A stretch of DNA of 64,000 bases from Pseudomonas syringae CC1557 (GTDB taxonomy: Bacteria; Pseudomonadota; Gammaproteobacteria; Pseudomonadales; Pseudomonadaceae), in contig NZ_CP007014.1 of the NCBI RefSeq assembly GCF_000452705.1, positions 1,116,001 through 1,180,000 on the forward strand, given 5' to 3'. Shown here one piece after another: positions 16,214-25,800 of this stretch (the first letter of the stretch is position 1; each line of letters starts with the position of its first letter). The position numbers were made by a program, and so were the translations under genes. The notes beneath the pieces are model-generated. The model was not told where the DNA came from. It did no database searches and was given only the letters and a program-made list of their open reading frames with translations.

Positions 16214-19200
16214 GTGGCCGATACCGACGTCCAAGGCATGCTGGTCCGCATCGAAGCCACCACGGCGCAGCTGCGGCAGGAGCTGACGCGCTCGGAAGGC
16301 TCGGTGTCGAGCACAGCCCAGAATATCGATCAAAGCCTGGGAAGGATTGACAACGCTTTTGACCGGGTGAACGCCAATGCGCGGACGGTGGGTCATGCAA
16401 TTACATCGGTGTTCGATCAGATCGGCGCCGGTAACCTGGCCGCAGCGGGCTCGATCGCTGGATTGGTAGCGCTGACGACCAGCACCATTGATTACGCGAA
16501 AGAGATGAAGAACCTCTCTGCGCTATCGAACACGACGGTCGAAGATTTCCAGCGCATGAGTTACGGCGCGAAGACTGTAGGCGTTGAGCAGGACAAGCTG
16601 GGCGACATCCTGAAAGACACCAACGACCGCGTCGGCGAGTTTCTGCAGCGCGGCGGCGGCGAGATGTCTGATTTCTTCAAGGAGATCGCACCGAAGATCG
16701 GGGTCACCGCTGGTCAGTTCGCCAACCTCTCCGGGCCGCAGGCCTTGCAGCTTTATTACACCTCGCTCGAAAAGGCCGGACTGAACCAGCAGCAGCTCAC
16801 CACCTACATGGAAGCGATGGCTGACGAAACCACGGCGTTGATCCCTCTGCTGCGCAACAACGGCAAAGGGTTCAAGGAACTGGGTGATCAGGCCGATCGC
16901 GCGGGCGTGGTCATCTCAGAGTTCAATATCAACCGTCTCGTCTCTGCGGGGCAGGCTATTTCCGGATTGAAGGCGACCTTCTCCGGGGCGGCCAATCAGA
17001 TCACCATCGGTCTGCTGCCAGGTATCGAGAGTGTCACCAAGGCTCTGCAAGGTTTGCGCGACAACGGCGGCGCTCAGCGCCTGGGGGAGATGATCGGTTT
17101 TCTGGCCGAGAACGTTGATGTACTGGTCGCGGCGCTGGGCGGCAAGATGGCGGCGGCTTTCGCCAAGTTCGCCATCGATGCGGTGACATCGTCTGCTGCG
17201 GCTACCAAGGCCACGCTGACCAATATCGCCACCACCAAGGCTTCGGCCATTGCCAAGGCCGAGGAAACGGCGGCATCGGCAGCGTCCGCAGCGGCAAAGC
17301 TTCGTGAATCAGTCGCGGCGTACTCCGCTGCTCAAGCACTGGAAGCGGAAACAATCGCCCGGCTCGCTCAGCTGCAAGCCTCGCGTCAGGCGCTTGCCTA
17401 TCAGGCCCGGCTGGCCGTCGGAACCGCTGAAGAGGTGCGGTATACCTCTGCGCTGGCTGCCATGGATCTCGAACTGGCGGCGGCCAAAACGGCGGCGGCA
17501 GCCGCGACCCAGCGCCTTACCATTGCAACCGCGGCGTCGTCGTCAGCTATGGCGCGCGACACGGCAGCCACGACCGCCAACGCTGCTGCCCAGGCTCAGG
17601 CCGCAGCGGCCAAGAACGTGCTGGCGCGGGCGAGCTCGTCCCTGTTGGCGCTGCTGGGCGGCCCGGCCGGGATTGCGGCATTGGCGATCGGCGTAGGTGT
17701 GGCGTTCCTGGCCATGGGTTCCAATGCCCAGACCGCGCGCACAGATGTGAACGACCTGAAGCGGTCGGTCGAGGAGGTGCGCAAAGAGTTCGCGCAGCTC
17801 ACCCGCGATCAGCAGCAGGGCGCACTGGTGCGTATCACCGAGCAGCAGCGCGATTCGGCCAAGGAAGCGGCGGGCGCGTTCGAAGGGCTGCGCACGTCAA
17901 TGCAGCGGGCGCTCGTCGGCCCGCGCTCCAGTGAGGCTGGCGGCAAACAGTTCGCCGCGCTGGCGAGCAGCATGGAGGAAGCCAGAAAGGCCGGTCAGCC
18001 ACTGTCCGACACGATCCTCAAGGTTGGCCAACAGCTTGGCATTCCTCAGAAACAGCTGGACGGCTGGGTCAAGCAGTCCGAAGCCGTCAGCACCCTGGAC
18101 GTCAATACCAACCTTCTGACGGCCCGTCAGGAGCTGTACACCAAGCAGCTCGACGGCAGCACCAAAAGTACGAAGGACAAGACCGACGTCGATATTGCCG
18201 CCGACAACGCCGGCAAGAATTATCAGCAGACCCTCGACAAGCAGATCCATGCGCTCAAGGACAAGACGAAGCTCGAGGAAGCCGACCGGTTCATTACCGA
18301 GAACAAAATCGATCCGCAGGGCGCCCTGGCAAAACAGATCCGCGATACCGCCAAAGCCTACGACACCCAGAAGGATGCGGATAAGTCGGCGACCGAGGCG
18401 GTTCAGAAAAACAAGGAGGCGCAGAACAAGCTCGAGCAGCAGCTCAAGACCGCCGCAGACGCCTACGCCAAACTGAAGGAAACCTTCGACCCGGTCAGCG
18501 CGGCGACGGACGAGCAGAAGAAAAAGACCGACGAACTGCAACTGCTTTACAAGTCCGGGAAGATATCAACGGAAGAGTACGGCAAAGGCCTGCAATGGCT
18601 GAAGCAACAGTATGACCAGACCGTGGCTGCCGCTGGTGGCATGGCCGAAGCGATGAAGTACGAGGCGGACTTGCAGCGCCAGCTTGCCCTTGCGACGGCG
18701 TCTTACGAGCAGACGGCCTTATCAGTCGGCATGGGCAGCAAAGAGGCTGAGCGGGCGCAGGCGCGGTTGTCGCTGGAGCAGGACACCAACAATAAGGTTC
18801 TGGCGCTGCGCACTGAGCTGGCCACTGCCACAACGGACAAGCAGCGCCAGGCGCTGGAATCGCAGATCGCCCTGACCCAGCAGTACGGCGCCCGGCAGTT
18901 GGCAGCGATGCAGCAAGGGTATGTGAATCTTGATGCGGCTCAAGGCGACTGGAAGCTGGGAGCAAAGTCCGCGTTTTCCGATTATCTCGAAGCTGCCAAG
19001 GACGTCGCCGGCCAGACAAAAACCGCTTTCACCAGCGCGTTCGGTTCGATGGAAGACTCGTTGAGCACCTTCTCGACGACGGGCAAGTTCAAGTTCCGCG
19101 ATCTTTCGACATCGATCATTACTGACCTGGGCCGCATCGCATCGCGTAAAGCGTCTTCTGCTTTGCTGGGGATGCTATTTGATGCGGGGGTTAGCTATCT

Positions 19201-19717
19201 CGGCTCCGGTGTCGGAGGAAGCGGGAACGGCCTGGCTGCTGGCTCGGCTGGCGCATCGTCATCGAGCCTCGGGGCGTCGCAAGCAGGCTACTCATCCACC
19301 TACTTCCCTCAGGCAAAAGGTGGCGCGTGGTCGAGCGGAGTACAAATGTTCGCCGACGGCGCGGCGTTCACCAACAGCATCGTAAGCACGCCCACGGCGT
19401 TCGGCATGGCCGGAGGCGGGGCAGGCGTGATGGGCGAGGCCGGGCCGGAGGCGATCATGCCGCTGGCGCGCGGTTCAGACGGTTCGCTCGGTGTTCGCAT
19501 GGTTGGAGGTGCTGCCACCAGCGGCGGCACGGTCGTAAAAGTGGAGGCCCCTGTTTACCTGACTCTTGAAGACCGGAGCGGCGAAGGCATGGAGATCGAC
19601 AGCGCCGCGCTTCAGCAGAACATGCAGCGCCAGATGCTCGGCGTGGCGCAGAAGGCCATCGCCGATTCATGGCGACCCGGCGGCACAAGCCACCGAAACA
19701 CCAGTGGGAGAGGCTGA
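16214..19717 (+). CDS. Tail tape measure protein
   Basis: 1167 residues, GTG start at 16214 with GGAG upstream. An N-terminal coiled-coil region is followed by a long Ala-rich helical body, a hydrophobic segment (about residues 477-500, GGPAGIAALAIGVGVAFLAMG), more charged coiled coil, and a Gly/Ser-rich C-terminus with GEAGPEAIMPLARGSDGSLGV, the standard end of lambda H-type tape measures. It sets tail length and passes into the host envelope at infection. It ends overlapping gene M. Confidence 0.95.
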   Translation: MADTDVQGMLVRIEATTAQLRQELTRSEGSVSSTAQNIDQSLGRIDNAFDRVNANARTVGHAITSVFDQIGAGNLAAAGSIAGLVALTTSTIDYAKEMKNLSALSNTTVEDFQRMSYGAKTVGVEQDKLGDILKDTNDRVGEFLQRGGGEMSDFFKEIAPKIGVTAGQFANLSGPQALQLYYTSLEKAGLNQQQLTTYMEAMADETTALIPLLRNNGKGFKELGDQADRAGVVISEFNINRLVSAGQAISGLKATFSGAANQITIGLLPGIESVTKALQGLRDNGGAQRLGEMIGFLAENVDVLVAALGGKMAAAFAKFAIDAVTSSAAATKATLTNIATTKASAIAKAEETAASAASAAAKLRESVAAYSAAQALEAETIARLAQLQASRQALAYQARLAVGTAEEVRYTSALAAMDLELAAAKTAAAAATQRLTIATAASSSAMARDTAATTANAAAQAQAAAAKNVLARASSSLLALLGGPAGIAALAIGVGVAFLAMGSNAQTARTDVNDLKRSVEEVRKEFAQLTRDQQQGALVRITEQQRDSAKEAAGAFEGLRTSMQRALVGPRSSEAGGKQFAALASSMEEARKAGQPLSDTILKVGQQLGIPQKQLDGWVKQSEAVSTLDVNTNLLTARQELYTKQLDGSTKSTKDKTDVDIAADNAGKNYQQTLDKQIHALKDKTKLEEADRFITENKIDPQGALAKQIRDTAKAYDTQKDADKSATEAVQKNKEAQNKLEQQLKTAADAYAKLKETFDPVSAATDEQKKKTDELQLLYKSGKISTEEYGKGLQWLKQQYDQTVAAAGGMAEAMKYEADLQRQLALATASYEQTALSVGMGSKEAERAQARLSLEQDTNNKVLALRTELATATTDKQRQALESQIALTQQYGARQLAAMQQGYVNLDAAQGDWKLGAKSAFSDYLEAAKDVAGQTKTAFTSAFGSMEDSLSTFSTTGKFKFRDLSTSIITDLGRIASRKASSALLGMLFDAGVSYLGSGVGGSGNGLAAGSAGASSSSLGASQAGYSSTYFPQAKGGAWSSGVQMFADGAAFTNSIVSTPTAFGMAGGGAGVMGEAGPEAIMPLARGSDGSLGVRMVGGAATSGGTVVKVEAPVYLTLEDRSGEGMEIDSAALQQNMQRQMLGVAQKAIADSWRPGGTSHRNTSGRG

Positions 19718-20055
19718 TGGCCGTAGAAACGTTTGTTTGGGAGCCAGACGATGAGGCTGGTGGTGACAGTACGTTCAGAACCCGTGAGTCCAAGTTTGGC
19801 GATGGCTATGTCCAGGTGTCCACTGACGGCCCGAACGCTGAAGAGGACACCTGGTCGCTGTCGTTCGGCGGCACGGGCAGCGAGATCAAACCGATTGTGG
19901 ACTTCATCCGCGCTCATCAGGGCGCCCGTGCGTTCCTTTGGACACCGCCCGACGAAAGCCTCGGCCTTTATCGCTGCTCTACTTTCCGTCGACAAAGAAA
20001 GCCAGGAGGCCTCGCCGTTCTGACCGCTACTTTTGAAAGGGCATACCATCCATGA
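19717..20055 (+). CDS. Minor tail protein M-like
   Basis: 112 residues from ATG 19717 (TGATG junction with the tape measure). METFVWEP-like opening, RTRESKFGDGYVQVSTDG and FIRAHQGARAFLWTPPDE are hallmarks of the lambda gpM family, part of the tail tip. Intact. Confidence 0.92.
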   Translation: MAVETFVWEPDDEAGGDSTFRTRESKFGDGYVQVSTDGPNAEEDTWSLSFGGTGSEIKPIVDFIRAHQGARAFLWTPPDESLGLYRCSTFRRQRKPGGLAVLTATFERAYHP

Positions 20056-20490
20056 GTTTGATCACACAGTTGCAAAGGCTTGAGCCGGGCGCTGATATTT
20101 TGCTGTTCGAGCTCGATGGCTCCGACTACGGCGCCGACGTTCTCCGGTTTCACGGGCACGCGATACCGCACACGTCGGATGAACTGACGGCGGCTGGCGC
20201 CGACGTTGATCAGCTTCCAGCCAAACCCATCTATTGGCAGGGAGAAGAATACAGCGCCTGGCCGGTCCAGCTGGATGGCGTGGAAGCAAACAGCGATGGA
20301 ACCGCAGTAAGGCCTACGTTCGCGGCGGGCAACGTTAACGGTCGTATCACAGCGCTTTGCCTGGCTTTCGAGGATTTGCTCGAGTTCAAACTGACCATGC
20401 GGCACACGCTGGGCCAGTACTTGGATGCAGAGAACTTCCCCGCCGGCAACCCTGATGCTGATCCGACTCAGGAATCTATCGAGGTCTGGC
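20052..20490 (+). pseudogene. Minor tail protein L-like, 3' truncated by deletion
   Basis: The first about 146 residues are a normal lambda gpL N-terminal part (ITQLQRLEPGADILLFELDG, QYLDAENFPAGNPDADP, QESIEVW). Here the family normally continues with a cysteine-containing C-terminal domain of roughly 80 residues. Instead the frame runs on to 20639 as a basic, unrelated sequence that is the K gene read out of frame. Seen directly: both gene halves meet at about 20487-20493. A deletion is inferred. The remaining protein would lack the iron-sulfur region described for lambda gpL. Confidence 0.75.
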
Positions 20491-21144
20491 TCCAACACGG
20501 CGACCGATCCAAACGAAGAGTTTCGCATCAGCCCCGAGGATTACGCAGCGGCGGAAGACGTAGGCACCGTTATCGGAGTTGTCCACTCGCACCCCGACGC
20601 GACCAGCAGGCCTTCACCGCGCGACCTGGCGATGTGTGAGGCTACTGAACTGCCTTGGCATATTTTGAGCTGGCCTGAGGGCGATCTGCGTACCATCGTG
20701 CCCACCGGCAACACGCCGCTTCTGAAGCGCCCGTTCGTGCATGGTGCCTGGGACTGCTGGCAGGTCTGCGCCGATTGGTACAAGCGCGAATTTGGCCTGG
20801 AGTTCGAAGCATTCAATCGCACGGACGGCTGGTGGGAGAGTGCGGACGCCGAAAGTCTCTACGAATCCAACTATGAGGCGGCTGGCTTTGTCAGAGTCGA
20901 TCAGCCGCAACGCGGCGACATGATTGTGATGGAGGTCGGCCGGACCAAGCATCCGAACCATGCCGGGATTTACCTCGGTATCGATGCCACGCTACCTAAA
21001 GAGGGCTGCGGGGTGTACGGACCTGGGCCTTTCCTGCTGCACCACCTATACGGAAGGCCAAGCGAGATCATCGTTTTCGGTGGTCCGTGGCTGGACAGGA
21101 CACGCCTGATCCTCAGACACAGCAATTTAAAGCAAACGATTTAG
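20491..21144 (+). pseudogene. Tail assembly protein K-like, 5' truncated by the same deletion
   Basis: From about 20491 the sequence is gpK: NTATDPNEEFRISPEDYAAAEDVG and HSHPDATSRPS (JAB/MPN domain), then CEATELPW, the NlpC/P60 catalytic segment HGAWDCWQV and NHAGIYLG, and HHLYGRPSE. The roughly 35-50 residues that should open the MPN domain are missing, and the only nearby start (ATG 20425, inside L) has no ribosome site. If no other copy exists, tail tip assembly should fail. Confidence 0.75.
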
Positions 21145-21278
21145 GGCGGTCTGGATAGGTGGACATGTCAGTGTTAGGCTCATGCTTTAACTGCCGAGTA
21201 GCGACATATGGATTCTGAAGTGGATTCTAACTTTGGCGATTATGCCGTGGGCGCCTGCACCTAATTAAGGGTTTTCAT

Positions 21279-21740
21279 ATGAACTACAGCAAAATCGAAA
21301 CTCAAGAGCGCGTAAGGCTGACAATTCAAGCTATGGCTCGGAAAGACTTCGGCGAGATAAAAAAGCTTATGGATAGCAGCCCAATGGAAGTGGTAGAAAC
21401 CCACAGCCTTGAGTACCTGAATACTGCCAGAATGTTGCCCCGAGTGGCTGCGCTTTTTGAGATGGAGATGCGCGGACTCGCGCTTTCGGTGCAAATTGCA
21501 GAAGACAAACCGCCCTTAATGGCTCAGATGAATGCCGCAAAATCCGCTTGGTCAAACTTCTGTGCTGGCTACGGAATAGATCCCGAGGTGCTTATTGGGA
21601 CGGCCGGCGGACATCACCCCATAGTCAAACAGTTTCTTGGCTGGTGCTGCATGCCACCTGACGTTGACATGGTGAAGCATTGGACTGGGCTTTTTCAGGT
21701 TGCCGCAACAGGCGAAGTTCTTGGTGAAAAAAGGCACTAA
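21279..21740 (+). CDS. Unknown protein inserted between tail genes K and I
   Basis: 153 residues with lower GC than the tail genes around it. Predicted mostly helical and soluble; segments such as ERVRLTIQAMARKDFGEIKKL and LFEMEMRGLALSVQIAE have no recognised motif. The 134-bp region before it has only a 17-codon frame (21208). With the lipoprotein gene that follows it forms a moron-like insertion ending at a terminator. Confidence 0.68.
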   Translation: MNYSKIETQERVRLTIQAMARKDFGEIKKLMDSSPMEVVETHSLEYLNTARMLPRVAALFEMEMRGLALSVQIAEDKPPLMAQMNAAKSAWSNFCAGYGIDPEVLIGTAGGHHPIVKQFLGWCCMPPDVDMVKHWTGLFQVAATGEVLGEKRH

Positions 21741-21803
21741 GTTCAACCTAAAAAATGCCGCATGTTAATTTTATATATATATCGATAAAGGAAGATAGAT
21801 ACA

Positions 21804-22163
21804 ATGCGTTTTTTTGCTATTACCAACTTATCTTTTCTTTTGCTGGCAGGATGCGCCAATATTAGTGATACGCGCAATACTCATCCGGTTTTGTCTATAT
21901 CTTCAAAAAAACCTGCGAAGGATGTGGCGCAATGCATTCGTGACGGCTGGCAAAATGTAAGTGTTTGGGGGGCGGGTATTGGCGGAACTCTTCAAGAGTC
22001 CAGTGGTAGCTACACCGTGATAGCTCCCGACGCGCAAACTCCATGGCACCTGGTGGACATATCGCCATCGCCAAAAGGCTCTACGATCAAATACTATTTT
22101 TACAGAGAGTGGCAATCTCCCTTGGATCGCATAAAAAATGCGGTTATAGGTTGTGCCGGCTAA
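21804..22163 (+). CDS. Predicted outer-membrane lipoprotein, possible lysogenic conversion gene
   Basis: 119 residues, AAGGAAG ribosome site, very AT-rich upstream (TATATATATAT). Signal peptide with lipobox LLAGC gives a mature Cys17, followed by a short soluble domain (AKDVAQCIRDGWQNVSVWG, HLVDISPSPKGSTIKYYFY). Phage lipoproteins between tail genes often act in surface change or superinfection exclusion; that role is inference. Confidence 0.75.
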   Translation: MRFFAITNLSFLLLAGCANISDTRNTHPVLSISSKKPAKDVAQCIRDGWQNVSVWGAGIGGTLQESSGSYTVIAPDAQTPWHLVDISPSPKGSTIKYYFYREWQSPLDRIKNAVIGCAG

Positions 22164-22182
22164 TTTTTTAAATTCAAAAATT

Positions 22183-22207
22183 AACCGCCGATCGGCGGTT
22201 TTTTTTC
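22183..22207 (+). terminator. Terminator after the lipoprotein gene
   Basis: AACCGCCGATCGGCGGTT palindrome followed by eight T. It closes the inserted two-gene unit and is followed within 15 bases by the ribosome site and ATG of gene I. Confidence 0.88.
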
Positions 22208-22219
22208 GTCGGGGGAATC

Positions 22220-22831
22220 ATGGCTTATACAGCAGCTCACTATACGCCGCGCACGGAAATAACATTGGTTGGCCGTATGTGGAGAGGACTTGAGAAGGTT
22301 CATTATCGGGTATTAGATGGAGGCAACGCCGCAGAGGTTTTCAAGGCTCTTGATGTATCAGTTGACGGATTTAGAGATGAGCTTCTGAGGCTATCTCGGC
22401 TGGGGATGAGATTTGCAATTTTTCGAAACGGAAAGAACATTGGGGAAAAAGACTTTGGTCTCGGAGGGACCAGAGAGCTAAAAATCATCCCTGTGATCGC
22501 TGGCAGCAAACGTGCCGGCGTTCTGCAGACTGTGATTGGAGTTGCCTTGATTGCTCTTGCTTGGTGGAACCCTTTGGGCTGGTCAGCTGCTACCACGATG
22601 ATGGTTGCCAGCGCCGGCGTTGCCAATGGAGCCGGCGGCGTCATCCAGTTGCTCAGCCCCCAGCAGGGCGGACTCTCGCAAAGTGCATCACCGGAAAACC
22701 TTCCCAGTTATGCATTCGGTAGCGCAAAGAACACCACAGCCAGCGGCAACATCGTTCCGATCTGCATCGGTTATAGACGCTGGGGCGGCGCGATTATATC
22801 TGCCGCGATCTACGCAGAAGACAAAACGTAA
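22220..22831 (+). CDS. Tail assembly protein I-like
   Basis: 203 residues. FKALDVSVDGFRDELLRLSRLGMRFAIF and an ELKIIPVIAGSKRAGVLQTVIGVALIALA hydrophobic hairpin match lambda gpI, which helps assemble the tail tip with gpK and gpL. Intact, unlike L and K. A GGGGG ribosome site lies just after the terminator. Confidence 0.88.
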   Translation: MAYTAAHYTPRTEITLVGRMWRGLEKVHYRVLDGGNAAEVFKALDVSVDGFRDELLRLSRLGMRFAIFRNGKNIGEKDFGLGGTRELKIIPVIAGSKRAGVLQTVIGVALIALAWWNPLGWSAATTMMVASAGVANGAGGVIQLLSPQQGGLSQSASPENLPSYAFGSAKNTTASGNIVPICIGYRRWGGAIISAAIYAEDKT

Positions 22832-22850
22832 CCCCCGTCCGCAACACCAA

Positions 22851-22873
22851 GCCGCCCGAGAGGCGGTTTTTTT
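22851..22873 (+). terminator. Short hairpin with T run before gene J
   Basis: CCGCC-cgaga-GGCGG stem followed by seven T, then TGCCTGGAGAAA and the J start. One of several such leader hairpins in the late region; it may weaken rather than stop transcription because J must be read from upstream. Confidence 0.7.
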
Positions 22874-22889
22874 ATGCCTGGAGAAAAGC

Positions 22890-25800
22890 ATGGGCGCAGC
22901 ACTGAAGATCGATATCCACGGTGAGAAAGGCGGCAGCAGCAGTCCGAAGTCGCCGACCGAGGCCTCCGATAGCCTGCGTTCTACCAACTTGGCCAAGCTG
23001 CTCATCGCTGTGGGCGAGGGCGAGTTCGAAGGCACGCCGACGGCGTTCGACATCTACCTAGACAACACGCCGATCAATGATGCCAGCGGCAACGTCAATT
23101 TTCCCAACGTGAAATGGGAATGGCGCACCGGCTCTGTCGATCAGTCGTACATCCCTGGCATTCCTTCAATCGACAACGAGACGACAGTCAACGTCGAGCT
23201 GCGCAACGACTCGCCGTGGGTTCGCTCAATCACCAACACTCAGCTGTCGGCTGTGCGCGTACGCCTGGCTTGGCCTGCCCTCCAGCAGCAGGACGATGAA
23301 GGTAACGTCGGCGGCTACCGGATCGAATACGCCATCGATGTGGCCACTGACGGCGGCAGCTACCAGCAAGTGCTGCTTGAAGCCGTGGACGGCAAGACAA
23401 CCACCCGCTATGAGCGCTCACGCCGCATCGATCTGCCTGCCGCCACATCCGGTTGGCAGATTCGCGTCCGCCGCCTGACCGCCAACCAGAATACCAACAA
23501 GATCGCCGACACAATGCTGGTGGCCGGGCTAACAGAGGTCATCGACGCAAAGCTGCGCTATCCGAACACTGCATTGCTCTACATTGAGTTTGATGCTGAG
23601 CAGTTCACCAACATTCCCGCAGTTACGGTCAAGTGCAAGGCGCGAAAATGGCCGGTCCCGAGCAATTACGACCCGTTCACCCGTACCTATTCGGGCGTGT
23701 GGGACGGCTCCATGAAAGAGGCATGGACCAACAACCCTGCCTGGGTGACATATGGCGTATGCACTCAAGACCGGTTTGGCCTCGGTAAGCGCATCAAGCC
23801 GTGGATGGTCGACAAGTGGGAGTTGTACCGCATTGCGCAGTACTGCGATCAGGACGTACCAAATGGAGTGGGCGGGGTAGAACCCCGCTTCCTGTGCGAC
23901 ATGAACCTGCAGGGCAAGGCTGACGCATGGTCCTTGCTGCGCGATATCGCCGGAATTTATCGCGGCATGACCTACTGGGCGCAAGGCCAGCTGGTCGCGC
24001 AGGCAGATATGCCGCGCACGCAAGACTTCGACTATGTCTTCACTCGAGCCAATGTCATCGACGGCAAGTTCAACTATGGCAGCTCCTCGGCGAAGACACG
24101 CTATACCCGGGCCATCGTCAGCTACGACAACCCTGACAATAACTACGACACTGACGTCATTCCATTTTCCGACCCGGCACTGCAGCGGCGCTTCGGTGAC
24201 AGACCGACCGAGCTGACTGCAATTGGCTGCACGCGCGCGTCCGAGGCTCAGCGTCGCGGCAAGTGGGCCATTTTGAGCAACAATCAAGACCGCACCGTGA
24301 GCTTCAGCACCGGCATGGAAGGGGCTATCCCGCTGCCTGGCTACATCATCCCAGTCGCTGACTCGCTTCTTGCCGGCCGGGAGATCGGCGGACGTATTGC
24401 TGGTGCTGCTGGAAAAGTAGTAACCCTCGACCGCGACACCTTGGCAAAGGCCGGTGACCGTCTGATCGTCAACCTGCCCAGCGGCCAGGCTGAAGGCCGG
24501 ACAGTGCAGTCCGTTGCAGGCAGGGCAATTACCGTTACTGTCGCTTACAGCGAGACGCCTACCACCCAGCTGCAATGGGCGCTGGATGCCGATGACCTGG
24601 CTATCCCTCTGTACCGGGTGCTGAGCGTCAAGCGCAGCGCGGAAGGTGATTATGCGATCACTGCTCTCCAGTACGAGCCAAGCAAGTTCGGCTACATCGA
24701 CACCGGCGCCCGGCTGGAAGAGCGTCCGATCAGTGTCATTCCGATCACGGTCGTTCCATCGCCTTCCAGCATTTCGCTGGCGTCAACGACGGCGATCGCG
24801 CAGGGCCTTGCCGTTACAACCATGACCATCAGCTGGCCCGCCGTGGCCGGCGCGGTGGCTTATGACGTCGAGTGGCGCAAGGACAGCGGTAACTGGATCA
24901 AGGTACAGCGTACCGGCTCTGCCAGCGTCGACATCACTGGCATCTATGCCGGTGCCTATCTCGCTCGCGTGCGCGCCGTCAGCGCCTATGACATCTCGTC
25001 GAGCTGGCGGAATTCGATCCTGACCCAGCTCAAAGGCAAAGAGGGGCTGCCGCCTGCTGTCACCTCTCTGACTGCCGCATCGTTGATCTTCGGCATCAAA
25101 CTGAACTGGACCTTTCCGGCAGGTGTGGAGGATACGCAGCGAACCGAAATCTGGTACGGGCCAACGACCGACCTGGCCAAGGCCACCAAGCTGAGCGACC
25201 TGGCCTATCCCCAGTCGGAACACGTCATGCAGTCCTTGAAAGCGGGCGTGACGTTCTTTTTCTGGGCGCGACTGGTGGACCGGACCGGCAACATCGGGCC
25301 TTGGTATCCGGCCGGTATCGGCGTCATGGGGCAGACCAGCAGCGATGCAGGCCCTGTTCTGGATCTGCTGGACAAGCAACTGACCGAAAGCCAGTTCGGT
25401 GAACACCTGCTTGGCAGGCTCGACCTTATCGACGGCGACGGACCTGGCTCGGTGAACGAGCGACTGGAAGAGCTCAAAGCCAATATCGGCGAAATCACCG
25501 ACGCGCTGGTCTACGTGCCGACCGATGCCTATGTGCGCGACAACACCGTGCGCGTGGGTGACAACCTCTGGACGGCCATCACGGCTGTTCCCGCGGCGGC
25601 CAACGGGTCCAACGCTCCGCCGAACCCGGCGTACTGGGTCAACACAGGCCAGTCGATTCGCTCGGCCAACGCCCAGGCCGATCAGGTCTCCAAAAACACA
25701 GCCAACATCGCGACGGTCGACGGCAAGACCACGGCGACCGCCACTCAACTGAATGCGCTGCAGGCCTCGTCGAGGGATGACGGCGTAGAAGGCGAAATGG

